Assembly (NCBI GenBank): GCA_910577015.1
Contig: CAJTKU010000015.1
Coordinates: forward strand, 1 to 59,706
Length of the DNA stretch: 59,706 nt
From: an uncultured Lachnospiraceae bacterium
GTDB taxonomy: Bacteria > Bacillota > Clostridia > Lachnospirales > Lachnospiraceae
Direction of reading: 5' to 3'
This document shows, piece by piece, positions 6,429 through 15,892 of the stretch. Numbering within the stretch: the stretch's first letter is position 1; each line of letters opens with the position of its first letter. The notes beneath the pieces were generated by a model, which searched no databases, was not told the DNA's origin, and saw nothing but the letters and a program-made list of their open reading frames with translations. The translations under genes were made by a program, and so were the position numbers.

Positions 6429-8609
6429 ATGAGAAAAAAGATTTTATCACTGATTGTATTGGTATGTTTCGTGGAAAGCATGGTTTCTTGTGCCAATAAA
6501 ACTAAAGGGGAAACGCAGACAGCCGCCTCCCAAACGGAAGAGGAAAAAGGAAGTGTCTTTTATTACAGGGAGGAAAAATCCGTCTATGAGGAGCAGCGGC
6601 CGCAGGTGGAACCGGAAGGGGACTACGGGGAGCTGCAGGATTACTGTGAGATGGCGGACGGGGACATCTACTATCTATATGAGGAACAGATAAAGGAACG
6701 GGTGGAAAACAGCTATTATTGGAACGAGGTTGCCCACGCGGAAATTGAGCATATCTTCCATATCATCCGGTACTGTCAGAAGGAAGCTTCTTTTGAGGAA
6801 ATAGAACTTTCCACAGAGCCGGATTTCATCCTGTGGAAGCTCAGTGTTTCAGGCGATGGCACGCTTCTTGTGTTTGGCAGTGGATACAGGGCCTATGTCT
6901 ATCCTCCCGGGGAGAGGGAGAGCCAGGCGGACTTCCCTGCGGACCCTTACCGGGGCTTCTTTTTTCTGGACGACTCCCATTTGGTCTGCCAGCCGGCAGC
7001 CGGCTCGGACTACATGGTTTTTGACATCAGGAGCGGGGAAAAGACGGAAACGTATATCAGTAGGGAATTTTTGAATGGAGGCACGACAAACGGCGGCACT
7101 TTCCTTGCAGAGCGTCAGGGGGAACAGCTATTGGTGACGGGGAACGGCATCTATGAGAAGGAGGGGGATGAATGGAGCCTGAAGGTTCCTTCTGGTGGAA
7201 CCAGCATGGGACTTGGCGGCTTTATTCCAAATGCAGTGTGGAAGGAGGGGGATGCTTACTGTCTTACGGCCTGGGAAGTGGAGGGAGGAGGCAGACTTCT
7301 TTTTTGCTATAGCTATTCCCTGGCGGAAAAAACCGGGGAGACGATAGAACTTAGGATTTTCTCCGTAGCGGAGGACAGTTTTTTGAAAAAGGCTGCGCTG
7401 GAGTACCAGCTTTCCCATCCGGAGGTTGTCATCACCTATACTTTTGCGGGGAATGAGACGCCGAAAACGATGCAGGAGATGGATACCCTGTATAAGCGGG
7501 TCAACACGGAAATCGTATCTGAGAAGGCGGCGGACGTTTATATGCTGGACTGGCTGCCTTGGGAGGATTACGCAGAGAAAGGATACTTGCTAGACCTCGG
7601 GGATGTGATGCAGCTCTTGTTGGAAAGCGGGGACTATTTTGAAGGTGTGCTTTCCGGCTACAGCTGGGAGGAAGGAATCTATGCCATGCCGCTGTTTTTT
7701 CAGGCGGATATGGTGATGGGAAAGAATGAAGTCATGCCTTATACGGACAGCCTTGCCGCCTTTGCGGGTTATCTGGAGAAGAATCCCGGTGCGCCGGGGC
7801 TGGTACCGTACTATTACAGGGACAATATCACAGGCATGTTCTTGCCCATGGTGTACAGCTTTTACGAAGAAGAGCTTTATGAGGAGGGAAGGATAACCGA
7901 GGAGAGTTTGGCCGCATTTTTGGACGGGACAAAGACGCTCTACGACCGGCTGATGAGCGGCGATGAGGCCAAGGCTGATTATAATGAGCTTTACGAGATG
8001 TATACTTTATCAATCCGGGAGAGCCAGCACCAGCTTATCGGGCTTGGGAGCGGCAGTATGGATTTGGTTCCGGCAAGGAGCGGGATTATTCCCTGGCTGC
8101 CCCAGGTATTTCACTATGAGGACTATTTTCTGTGCGCTACCGGGCGTTTTCATCCTTGCTTGCTTATGGGTGTGCACAGCAGGACGGCGCATCCAAAGGA
8201 AGCAGAGGATTTCCTGCGGTTTTTGGCCGAATATACGGGGATTTATACGGATTGGGCCCGGAGGGCTCCCGGGATTGCGGTGAAGCGCTCCGCAGTGGCG
8301 CTGTGGATGGATACGGAAACGGCAGTAAACAGAGAAGGATTTGGCTGGGACATTGATTTTTGGTATGCCGACGAGGGGGAGGACTGGCCTTACTATCTGC
8401 CGGTGGGAGAGAAGGACGCTGAGCGTGTGGAGGCCCTTTTGTCAGAGGCGGATACTCCTGCCGCCTCTGACGCGAATGCGCTGACAGACCCGGTGTATGA
8501 GCTGCTGTTAGAAGAAGTGCCGGGCTTTCTGGCAGGGGAGAAGTCCCTGGAGAAAACGGTTGATGATTTGTACGGCAGGCTTAGTATTATACAGAGTGAG
8601 AAGGAATAA
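6429..8609 (+). CDS. Lipoprotein: beta-propeller-like region plus ABC solute-binding domain (paralogue A)
   Basis: The protein has 726 residues. The lipoprotein signal is MRKKILSLIVLVCFVESMVSC, with the cysteine at residue 21. Residues about 100-310 are repeated short beta segments (KLSVSGDGTLLVFGSG, FFFLDDSHLVC, TFLAERQGEQLLVTG) like propeller blades. Residues about 315-720 resemble an extracellular solute-binding protein (LRIFSVAEDSFLKKAALEYQ, then VYMLDWLPWEDYAEKGYLLDL and AMPLFFQADM). I chose ATG 6429 because GGGG lies 6 nt upstream; ATG 6417 is in frame and equally open. No permease or ATPase is adjacent, so it may be a sensor or an orphan binding protein. It is closely similar to its downstream neighbour along its whole length. 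Confidence 0.75.
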   Translation: MRKKILSLIVLVCFVESMVSCANKTKGETQTAASQTEEEKGSVFYYREEKSVYEEQRPQVEPEGDYGELQDYCEMADGDIYYLYEEQIKERVENSYYWNEVAHAEIEHIFHIIRYCQKEASFEEIELSTEPDFILWKLSVSGDGTLLVFGSGYRAYVYPPGERESQADFPADPYRGFFFLDDSHLVCQPAAGSDYMVFDIRSGEKTETYISREFLNGGTTNGGTFLAERQGEQLLVTGNGIYEKEGDEWSLKVPSGGTSMGLGGFIPNAVWKEGDAYCLTAWEVEGGGRLLFCYSYSLAEKTGETIELRIFSVAEDSFLKKAALEYQLSHPEVVITYTFAGNETPKTMQEMDTLYKRVNTEIVSEKAADVYMLDWLPWEDYAEKGYLLDLGDVMQLLLESGDYFEGVLSGYSWEEGIYAMPLFFQADMVMGKNEVMPYTDSLAAFAGYLEKNPGAPGLVPYYYRDNITGMFLPMVYSFYEEELYEEGRITEESLAAFLDGTKTLYDRLMSGDEAKADYNELYEMYTLSIRESQHQLIGLGSGSMDLVPARSGIIPWLPQVFHYEDYFLCATGRFHPCLLMGVHSRTAHPKEAEDFLRFLAEYTGIYTDWARRAPGIAVKRSAVALWMDTETAVNREGFGWDIDFWYADEGEDWPYYLPVGEKDAERVEALLSEADTPAASDANALTDPVYELLLEEVPGFLAGEKSLEKTVDDLYGRLSIIQSEKE

Positions 8610-8643
8610 GGCTTGGAAGAAAACAGGTTAAATAAAGGTTTCC

Positions 8644-8672
8644 TTGACGGTGCTGATATATCAGGGTACTAT
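8644..8672 (+). promoter_or_regulatory. Promoter of lipoprotein B with palindrome in its spacer
   Basis: TTGACG (8644-8649), 17 nt, and TACTAT (8667-8672). The spacer holds a perfect 12-nt palindrome, CTGATATATCAG (8653-8664), well placed for a repressor. No comparable promoter is apparent before paralogue A. Confidence 0.65.
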
Positions 8673-8714
8673 TTAAATAGGGATATTGCTGTAAAATGAA
8701 CGAGACGTATGGGG

Positions 8715-8751
8715 GCTTTTCCCGCATGGGAAGGGCTTATGCGGGAAAGGC
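8715..8751 (+). promoter_or_regulatory. Start-site hairpin of lipoprotein B
   Basis: GCTTTTCCCGCAT (8715-8727) pairs with ATGCGGGAAAGGC (8739-8751), 13 pairs with one G-U, around an 11-nt loop. It lies at the same position relative to the start as the hairpin of paralogue A. Confidence 0.6.
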
Positions 8752-8763
8752 ATGGGGATAAAT

Positions 8764-10941
8764 ATGTGGAAAAAGATTTTATCACTGATACTATTGGTAT
8801 GTCTCGCGGGAAGCATGGTTTCCTGCACAAAAGCGGATAAGGGGGAGATACAGACAGACGCCACCCAAACGGAAGAGGCGAACGGAAGCGCCTTTTATTA
8901 CCGGGAGGAGAAGTCCGTATATGAAGCGCAGCGACCGCAGGTGGAACCGGAAGGGGACTATGGGGAACTGTTGGATTACTGTGAGATGGCAGATGGGGAT
9001 ATCTACTACCTGTATGAGAAAATAATAACAGAACGGCCGGAAAACAGCCGTGATTGGAATGAGACTGCCTATGCGAAAACAGAGCTCGTCTTCCATATTC
9101 TCCGGTACTGTCATGAAGAAACTTCCTTTGAGGAAATAGAGCTTTCCACAGAGCCGGATTTCATTCTGTGGAAGCTCAGCGTTTCGGGGGATGGCACGAT
9201 TCTTGTGTTTGGCAGCGGATACAGGGCTTATGTCTATCCTCCCGGGGAAAAGGAGAGCCGGGTGGACTTCCCTGCGGACCCTTACAGTGGCTTCTTTTTT
9301 CTGGACGACTCTCATCTGGTCTGCCAGCCGGCAACAGGCTCGGACTACATGGTTGTTGACATCAGGAGTGGGGAAAAGACAATCTATATCAGCAGGGAAT
9401 TTTTGCATGAAGGTATGACAAGCGGCGGCACCTTTCTTGCGGAGCGTCAGGGGGAAGAGCTTCTGGTGACAGGGAACGGCATTTACGAGAAGGAGGGTGA
9501 GGAATGGAGCTTGAAGGTTCCGTCTGGCGGGACCAGCATGGGGCTTAGCGGTTTTTTGCCAAAGGCAGTGTGGAAGGAGGGGGATGTTTACTGCCTTATG
9601 GCCTGGGATAGGGGACAGGAGAGAAACTTTGAGTACCGCTATTCCCTGAAGGAAAAAACCGGTGAGCCGGTAGAACTCAGGGTTTTTTCCGTAGCGGAGG
9701 ACAGTTTTTTGAAAAAGGCCATACTGGAGTACCAGCTTTCCCATCCGGAGGTTGTCATCAACTATAGCTTTGCGGGGAATAAGGCGCCGCAGACGATGCA
9801 GGAGATGGATACCCTGTATAAGCGGGTCAATACGGAAATCGTATCGGAGAAGGCGGCGGACGTTTATATGCTGGACTGGCTGCCCTGGGAGGATTACGCG
9901 AAGAAAGGATATCTGCTCGACCTTGACGATGCGTTGCAGCCTCTTTTGGAAAGCGGAGAGTATTTTGAAGGTGTGCTTTCAGGCTACCGGAGGGAAGAAG
10001 GGACCTTTGCCATGCCGCTGTTTTTTCAGGCGGATATGGTGACGGGAAGGAACGAAGTCATGCCCTATGTGGGCAGCCTTGCTGATTTTTCGGGTTACCT
10101 AAAGGAGAATCCCGGGGCGCCGGGGCTGCTGCCGTATTTTTACCGGGATAATATCACAGGTATGTTCTTACCCATGGTGTACAGTTTTTACGGGGAAGAG
10201 CTATATGAGGAGGGAAGAATAACCGAGGAGAGCCTGACCGCATTCCTTGACGGGATGAAGACGGTCTATGACCGGTTTGCAGAAGACAGTGAGGCCCAGG
10301 TATCTCCGTTTTCGGATAGATATGAGTGGTGTCATCGTTCGCTGCAGGAGGGCTTTTACCAGCTTATGGGGCTTGGGAGCGGCAGCATGGAGTTGATTCC
10401 GGTAAGGAATGAAAATTCTTATTGGCTGTCTCAGGTGTTCCACTATGAAGATTATTCCCTGTGCGCCACAGGACACTTTCATCCCAGCCTGCTTATGGGC
10501 GTGCACAGTGAAACGGCGCATCCGGAGGAAGCAAAGGATTTCCTACGGTTTCTGGCCGCTTACACGGGGCTTTATATGAACCGGATGGAGATGCGGGATT
10601 TCGGGATTGGGGTGCATCGGTTCTCTGTGGCGCTGTATATGAATGCGGAAACGGAAGCCTACAGGAGTCTTGTGTTTGGCTGGGATATCGATTATTTTTA
10701 CTTTGACCACGAGGACTGGCCCTACTATCTGCCGGTGGGAGAGAGAGACGCTGAGCGTGTGGAGGCTCTTCTTGCAGAGGCGGATACGCCTGCCGCAGGC
10801 GAAGCGAATGCGCTGACGGACCCGGTGTATGACGTGTTTTTAGAGGAGGCGCCGGGCTTTCTTACAGGGGAAAAGTCTTTGGAAAAAACGGTTGGTGATT
10901 TGTACGGCAGGCTCAGTATTTTGCAGAGTGAGCAGGAATAA
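8764..10941 (+). CDS. Lipoprotein: beta-propeller-like region plus ABC solute-binding domain (paralogue B)
   Basis: The protein has 725 residues with the same architecture as the upstream gene. The lipoprotein signal is MWKKILSLILLVCLAGSMVSC. The propeller-like region is at about 100-305, and the solute-binding region at about 310-720 (ELRVFSVAEDSFLKKAILEY, VYMLDWLPWEDYAKKGYLLD). Differences from paralogue A cluster after the N-terminal third and around residue 530 (SEAQVSPFSDRYEW), perhaps near the ligand site. ATG 8764 has GGGG 6 nt upstream; the in-frame ATG 8752 is the alternative. It has its own promoter at 8644, so the duplicates can be regulated apart. No transporter partner is nearby. 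Confidence 0.75.
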   Translation: MWKKILSLILLVCLAGSMVSCTKADKGEIQTDATQTEEANGSAFYYREEKSVYEAQRPQVEPEGDYGELLDYCEMADGDIYYLYEKIITERPENSRDWNETAYAKTELVFHILRYCHEETSFEEIELSTEPDFILWKLSVSGDGTILVFGSGYRAYVYPPGEKESRVDFPADPYSGFFFLDDSHLVCQPATGSDYMVVDIRSGEKTIYISREFLHEGMTSGGTFLAERQGEELLVTGNGIYEKEGEEWSLKVPSGGTSMGLSGFLPKAVWKEGDVYCLMAWDRGQERNFEYRYSLKEKTGEPVELRVFSVAEDSFLKKAILEYQLSHPEVVINYSFAGNKAPQTMQEMDTLYKRVNTEIVSEKAADVYMLDWLPWEDYAKKGYLLDLDDALQPLLESGEYFEGVLSGYRREEGTFAMPLFFQADMVTGRNEVMPYVGSLADFSGYLKENPGAPGLLPYFYRDNITGMFLPMVYSFYGEELYEEGRITEESLTAFLDGMKTVYDRFAEDSEAQVSPFSDRYEWCHRSLQEGFYQLMGLGSGSMELIPVRNENSYWLSQVFHYEDYSLCATGHFHPSLLMGVHSETAHPEEAKDFLRFLAAYTGLYMNRMEMRDFGIGVHRFSVALYMNAETEAYRSLVFGWDIDYFYFDHEDWPYYLPVGERDAERVEALLAEADTPAAGEANALTDPVYDVFLEEAPGFLTGEKSLEKTVGDLYGRLSILQSEQE

Positions 10942-10960
10942 GGTTTGAAAGAAAATATGT

Positions 10961-10989
10961 TTGCGTATGATATGGGACAATGCTATACT
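10961..10989 (+). promoter_or_regulatory. Promoter of the DUF5717/DUF5716 operon
   Basis: TTGCGT (10961-10966), a 17-nt spacer and TATACT (10984-10989) lie 38 nt before the first start of the operon. Confidence 0.75.
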
Positions 10990-11027
10990 AGATATGGATA
11001 AAATGTACGTTAAAGAGGGTGAGCGGC

Positions 11028-14000
11028 ATGGAGGAAGTCATCAGGAGGTTATTGGAGGGAAACTTTGAATATGAGAAGGGGTCTCTTGATTTTTCATGCA
11101 CAAAACTGGAATTGACCATAAGGCCCGGGGAATGCAGGGAAGGTTCCTTTTTCATTTATGGGGAGGAAGGCAGATACACCCAGGGTAACGTTCTTTCGTC
11201 GGATGGAAGGATGGAATGCCTTACAGCTGAGTTTGTCGGCTGCAGGGAGGAGATTTTTTTCCGGTTTCATGGTGGGAATCTCGAAGAAGGCGACGTGGTA
11301 AAGGGTGAATTTCATGTTATCAGCAATCAGGGGGAGTATTATCTTCCTTTTGTGGTGAATGTGGCTTACACCGTGCTGGAAACTTCACTGGGCAATGTCA
11401 AAAATTTGTTCCATTTTGCAAACCTTGCAAAGACAAGCCCTGAGGAGGCCGTATCGCTTTTTTATTCCGGGGAGTTTGCGCGTATATTTAATGGAAGCGA
11501 CAGGCAGTATTATGAATATTATCTGGGCATGTCCGCCTATGCTGGCAATGAACAGAATGTGGAAGAGTTTTTAATCGGAATCAACAAAAAACAGAAGATA
11601 GAATATCTGATTGACACGGAAGAAATCAGGCTGGAGGATGTGGACGGCATTGCAGAAACAGGATTTACCGTTACGAGGAACGGCTGGGGTTATACCAGAC
11701 TTTTGGTAGAGACTCAGGGGGACTTTTTGTATACCGACAAAAAAGAATTGACGGACAGCGACTTTTCCGGCAACTCCTGCAGGGTATCTGTCTATGTTGA
11801 CAGCAGACTTTTACACGACGGCAATAATTTCGGCGGTATCGTGCTGTCCAACAGTTACGGAAATATGCAGGTAAAGGTGCTGGTAAAAAGGCATGCTTCC
11901 CACAGCCGCCGCAGGCAGGGAATCGAAAGAAAGCGTCTGGTATTGCAGCTGATGGAGTTTTATCAGGCGTTTCGGATGAAAAAAATCAGTTCTTCCACGT
12001 GGCTTAAGGAAAGCAGGCAGCTTGTGGAGAAAATGACGGCAGGGAATGATAAAGATATTTCTGCAAGATTGTTTCAGGCACAGCTTTTGATTACGGAGGA
12101 GCGCTACAACGAAGCACAGTGGGTTTTAGACCATGCTGCCGGCATATTGGAGGAAACCGGCGCGGATGCAGTAACGGAAGCCTATTATCTGTATCTGACG
12201 ACCCTGCTTTGCCGCGAAGAAGAGTATGTGGACAGGGTGACCGAACAGATTTCTTATATTTTTAAAAGAAACCGGAACGAATGGAGGATAGCATGGCTTC
12301 TGCTTTATCTTTCCGAAGAGTACAACCGGAGTTTCTCCAAAAAGTGGATGTTTTTGGAGGAACAGTTTAACAGGGGTTGTAAAAGCCCTATTATTTACAT
12401 AGAAGCCCTGCTGCTGATGAATCTGAATCCCTCCCTATTAATGAAACTGGGGGATTTTGAAAAGCAGCTGCTGTGGTATGGCGCGAAACATGAAATGCTT
12501 CACAAGGACGTGATTTTGCAGTTTTTGTATCTTGTTCAAAAAGAGAGGGAATATTCCTCCTGTCTTTACAGGATTCTTTTAGCCTGTTACAGGATAAAGC
12601 CGCAGTCGGATGTCCTGCAGGAAATCTGCCGCCTTCTGATAAAAGGGGGCAAGTCAGGCAAAGAATATTTTCACTGGTATAAACGAGGGGTGGAACAGGA
12701 ACTTCGGATTACAAGATTGTATGAATATTTTATGATGAGCGTGGATGTAAACTCTGCGGAAGCGCTGCCCAAAATGGTACTGATGTATTTTTCTTATCAG
12801 AACAGTCTGCAATATGAGCAGGCGGCTTTTTTGTATGCCAATATATACAGGAATCGGGAGAACTATCCTGAATTATATCAGAATTATCAGCTGGCCATAG
12901 AGCAGTTTGTGCAAAAACAGCTGCTGAATCGCCGTATTAACAGGGACCTTGCTTATTTATACAGGCATGTTCTGCACCCGGGTATGTTGACAGAGGAAAC
13001 GGCATGCGCTCTGGCTGAGATTTTATTTATGAACATGATTGTTACGCCGCGTACCGATATTCGGTATGTTGTGGTTTACCAACCGGGCAGAAATGAGCCC
13101 ATATACTATTCTGTGGCGGACGGAAAGGCATTCGTGTCCCTGCCGGTGCAGGACAGCAGGATTTTGTTTGAGGACGGCAGCCATAACCGGTATATGGCAA
13201 GCGTGTCCCATACGACGGAAAAACTGATGCTTCCCGGCCGACTGGTAAAACTGGTGGCGCCGCTTGTGGGAGACGCACGGGATTTAAACCTTTATATGTG
13301 CACCAATGGCCAGGATATCGCGGAGATAACGGAAGAAAATGAATACCGTTTCCGATTTTTGCTTGATGATGAGGAAATCAGTGATAAATTGAAGCAGAAG
13401 ATAGCCATCCGGCTTGTAACATATTATTATGAAAACGATAAAATACGCGCGCTGGACGATTATCTGGAGCAGGCTGAGCCTGAACGGTTTACCAGAAAAG
13501 ACAGGGGAGAAATGATAAAGTACCTGATAATAAGGGGGCACGAAGAAAAAGCATATCAGTGGATTTGCCGTTTCGGTCCGTATGACATGGAGCCGAAAGC
13601 CTTGATGCGCCTGTGTTCGCTGCTGATAAAAGACAGGGATTTTATGGAGGATGCTGTGCTGACCGCCGCTGCATGGCATGCTTTCCGGGCAGGGAAGTAT
13701 GATGATGCCTGTTTGCGGTATCTTTCCATGTATTTTCGCGGGATGACAAAGGAACTCAGGAACATTTTCAAGGCCGCTCAGGCATTTGGTGTGGAAACCT
13801 ATGAATTATGTGAAAAAATGCTGATTCAGATGCTGTTTACGGGGTCTTTCGTAGGTGAAAAAATGGAAATATTCCGCACCTATGTGTCCGGCGGGGCTAA
13901 AACGGAAGTTGAGGAAGCTTTTTTGTGTCAGTGCGCATATGAGTATTTTGTGAAAGACCGGGTAACGGCGGGATATGTGTTTGAAGAAATAGCAGGTATG

Positions 14001-14588
14001 TACAAGCGTGGGGAAAACCTGCACAGGGTGTGTAAGCTGGGCTTTATCAAGTATTATTCGGAGAACAAATCTGAAATCACCGATGCCATTCAGGAAATTT
14101 TGCTGGATTTCATTACGGAATTGCAGAAAAACCGTATTTATCTGAAAATGTTTGCCGAATTTCAGGACATGGGAAACAGCCGTCTCAATCTGTTTTCGGA
14201 CAGGACGTTTGTGGAATACAAGGCATATCCCGGTGCGCGGGCTGTTTTACATTATTGCATGGAATATGCCGAGGGAGAGGTATCAGCTTACCAGACGGAA
14301 GATATGCAGGAAGTATACGGCGGCGTCTGCTTTAAAGATTTTGTTTTGTTTTTCGGGGAGCGGCTGCAATATTACATTATGGAAGAACGGGATGGCAATG
14401 AGCAGCTTACGGAAAGCGCAACGATTCAGAAAAGCGATACCGGAGGGGAAAGTGCGGAGGGAAAATTCAACCTGGTAAATGATTTGAGCATCAGCAGCAC
14501 TTTGCAGGATTATGAAACGGTGGACAAGCTGCTGGAGGAATATGAGTATAAGGAATATTTGCAAAACAGACTGTTCAGGCTGGTTTGA
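11028..14588 (+). CDS. Giant helical-repeat protein, DUF5717-like
   Basis: The protein has 1186 residues with no signal peptide or membrane helix. An N-terminal beta-rich domain (about 1-290, two sandwich-like halves including FSCTKLELTIRPGE and SVYVDSRLLHDGNNFGGIV) is followed by a long alpha-solenoid (about 300-1130) of TPR-like helix pairs such as RLFQAQLLITEERYNEAQW. I recall this arrangement as the DUF5717 family of Lachnospiraceae; biochemical function is unknown. ATG 11028 is chosen over GTG 11019 because AAAGAGGG lies about 8 nt upstream. The stop overlaps or abuts the next gene, an Hsp70/actin-fold protein, which suggests the solenoid is a scaffold for that ATPase. The last claim is inference. 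Confidence 0.7.
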   Translation: MEEVIRRLLEGNFEYEKGSLDFSCTKLELTIRPGECREGSFFIYGEEGRYTQGNVLSSDGRMECLTAEFVGCREEIFFRFHGGNLEEGDVVKGEFHVISNQGEYYLPFVVNVAYTVLETSLGNVKNLFHFANLAKTSPEEAVSLFYSGEFARIFNGSDRQYYEYYLGMSAYAGNEQNVEEFLIGINKKQKIEYLIDTEEIRLEDVDGIAETGFTVTRNGWGYTRLLVETQGDFLYTDKKELTDSDFSGNSCRVSVYVDSRLLHDGNNFGGIVLSNSYGNMQVKVLVKRHASHSRRRQGIERKRLVLQLMEFYQAFRMKKISSSTWLKESRQLVEKMTAGNDKDISARLFQAQLLITEERYNEAQWVLDHAAGILEETGADAVTEAYYLYLTTLLCREEEYVDRVTEQISYIFKRNRNEWRIAWLLLYLSEEYNRSFSKKWMFLEEQFNRGCKSPIIYIEALLLMNLNPSLLMKLGDFEKQLLWYGAKHEMLHKDVILQFLYLVQKEREYSSCLYRILLACYRIKPQSDVLQEICRLLIKGGKSGKEYFHWYKRGVEQELRITRLYEYFMMSVDVNSAEALPKMVLMYFSYQNSLQYEQAAFLYANIYRNRENYPELYQNYQLAIEQFVQKQLLNRRINRDLAYLYRHVLHPGMLTEETACALAEILFMNMIVTPRTDIRYVVVYQPGRNEPIYYSVADGKAFVSLPVQDSRILFEDGSHNRYMASVSHTTEKLMLPGRLVKLVAPLVGDARDLNLYMCTNGQDIAEITEENEYRFRFLLDDEEISDKLKQKIAIRLVTYYYENDKIRALDDYLEQAEPERFTRKDRGEMIKYLIIRGHEEKAYQWICRFGPYDMEPKALMRLCSLLIKDRDFMEDAVLTAAAWHAFRAGKYDDACLRYLSMYFRGMTKELRNIFKAAQAFGVETYELCEKMLIQMLFTGSFVGEKMEIFRTYVSGGAKTEVEEAFLCQCAYEYFVKDRVTAGYVFEEIAGMYKRGENLHRVCKLGFIKYYSENKSEITDAIQEILLDFITELQKNRIYLKMFAEFQDMGNSRLNLFSDRTFVEYKAYPGARAVLHYCMEYAEGEVSAYQTEDMQEVYGGVCFKDFVLFFGERLQYYIMEERDGNEQLTESATIQKSDTGGESAEGKFNLVNDLSISSTLQDYETVDKLLEEYEYKEYLQNRLFRLV

Positions 14589-14611
14589 CGGATGGGGAGA
14601 GGAAAGTCTGT

Positions 14612-15892
14612 ATGAAAGAGAGAGTAATTATCGGTTATGATTTGGGAAACCAGTATTCCCAAATCAGTTATTGCATTAACGAGAGCGATGTACCGGAAAC
14701 GTTATCGGTGGTGGCAGGGGAAGAAAATTACAATATTCCTACCGTATTATGCAAGAGGGCGGGAGTAAACCAATGGTTTTTTGGCAGGGACGCCATAAAA
14801 CATGCCCGGATGGGGGATGGTGAATTGGTTGAAGACTTGGTGGAACGGGCAAGGGCAGGAGAAAAAGTTGCCGTGGATGAGGATGAGTTTGACGCAGTTG
14901 CCCTGCTCACCCTTTTTGTGAAGCGAAGCCTGACCCTTCTTTCCATGGTATCGGGAACCGACAGGATTTCTTCCATGATGGTTACCTGCAAAAATCTGGA
15001 TGGCAGGATGGTGGAGGTTCTGGGCAGTGTGGTGGCGGGGCTCTCCCTCAAGACCAAATCCATTTATTTTCAGGGGCATGTGGAAAGTTTCTATTATTAT
15101 ACGATACATCAGTCAGCAGATTTGTGGCAGCGGGAGGTGCTTGTCTGTGATTACAATAGGGACACAGCCGGGTTTTACCGCATGGAGTGCAACCGCAGGA
15201 CCACGCCGGTGGTTGCGTTTGTAGAGGAAGCGGAATATCCTTTTACCGACTGCCGGGATATTCCTGAGCAGGAAGAGTACAGACAGCAGTTTTTTGCACA
15301 AATGGATGATAAATTTCTTGGCATTCTCAAAGAAGTCTGCGAGGGAAGGGCAATCTCCTCCGCGTACTTAATCGGGGAAGGATTTAAGGAAGAGTGGATG
15401 CAGGAATCCCTCCGGTATCTGTGCAGGGGGAAAAGGGTATTTCAGGGAAATAACCTTTACAGCAAAGGCGCCTGCTACGGTTTACAGGAAAAACTTTCCG
15501 CCAGTGAACTCGGCCGCTCCCATGTGTTTCTGGGCAATGAAAAATTAAAGGCCAATATCGGCATGAAAGTACAGCGGAGGGGGGAAGCTTCCTATTATGC
15601 CCTGCTGGATGCCGGTGTCAGCTGGTTTGAGGCCTTTTGCGGCGTGGAATTTTTATTGGACACGGATAATGTGTTTTCTCTCATCATCACACCTTTAAAC
15701 GGCCGGGACATCAAGCAGGCTGAGGTGACGCTGGACGGACTGCCGGACAGGGAGGGAGCGCCCGCCAGGCTCTATATGGAAATAAAGATGCCGGACAAGG
15801 ACTGTATCCGGATTGAGATTGAGGATTTGGGCTTTGGGGAGTTATATCCGCCGAGCGGCAGGAAATGGATAGAAAGCTTTGAGGTAGTATAG
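14612..15892 (+). CDS. Actin/Hsp70-fold ATPase-like protein, DUF5716-like
   Basis: The protein has 426 residues. The start VIIGYDLGNQYSQISYC (residues 5-21) resembles the phosphate-1 loop of Hsp70/actin proteins. IPTVLCK with FFGRDA (residues 42-61) resembles the Hsp70 segment IPS.V with G..A, and VLVCDYNRDTAGFYRM (176-191) sits where phosphate-2 lies. The usual Gly-rich GGGT of phosphate-2 is replaced by NRDT, so hydrolysis may be weak or lost. I recall the family as DUF5716. ATG 14612 follows GAGAGGAAAG; a TTG at 14585 would overlap the previous stop. It is the second gene of the operon and is likely cytosolic. The fold assignment is by motif only. Confidence 0.7.
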   Translation: MKERVIIGYDLGNQYSQISYCINESDVPETLSVVAGEENYNIPTVLCKRAGVNQWFFGRDAIKHARMGDGELVEDLVERARAGEKVAVDEDEFDAVALLTLFVKRSLTLLSMVSGTDRISSMMVTCKNLDGRMVEVLGSVVAGLSLKTKSIYFQGHVESFYYYTIHQSADLWQREVLVCDYNRDTAGFYRMECNRRTTPVVAFVEEAEYPFTDCRDIPEQEEYRQQFFAQMDDKFLGILKEVCEGRAISSAYLIGEGFKEEWMQESLRYLCRGKRVFQGNNLYSKGACYGLQEKLSASELGRSHVFLGNEKLKANIGMKVQRRGEASYYALLDAGVSWFEAFCGVEFLLDTDNVFSLIITPLNGRDIKQAEVTLDGLPDREGAPARLYMEIKMPDKDCIRIEIEDLGFGELYPPSGRKWIESFEVV

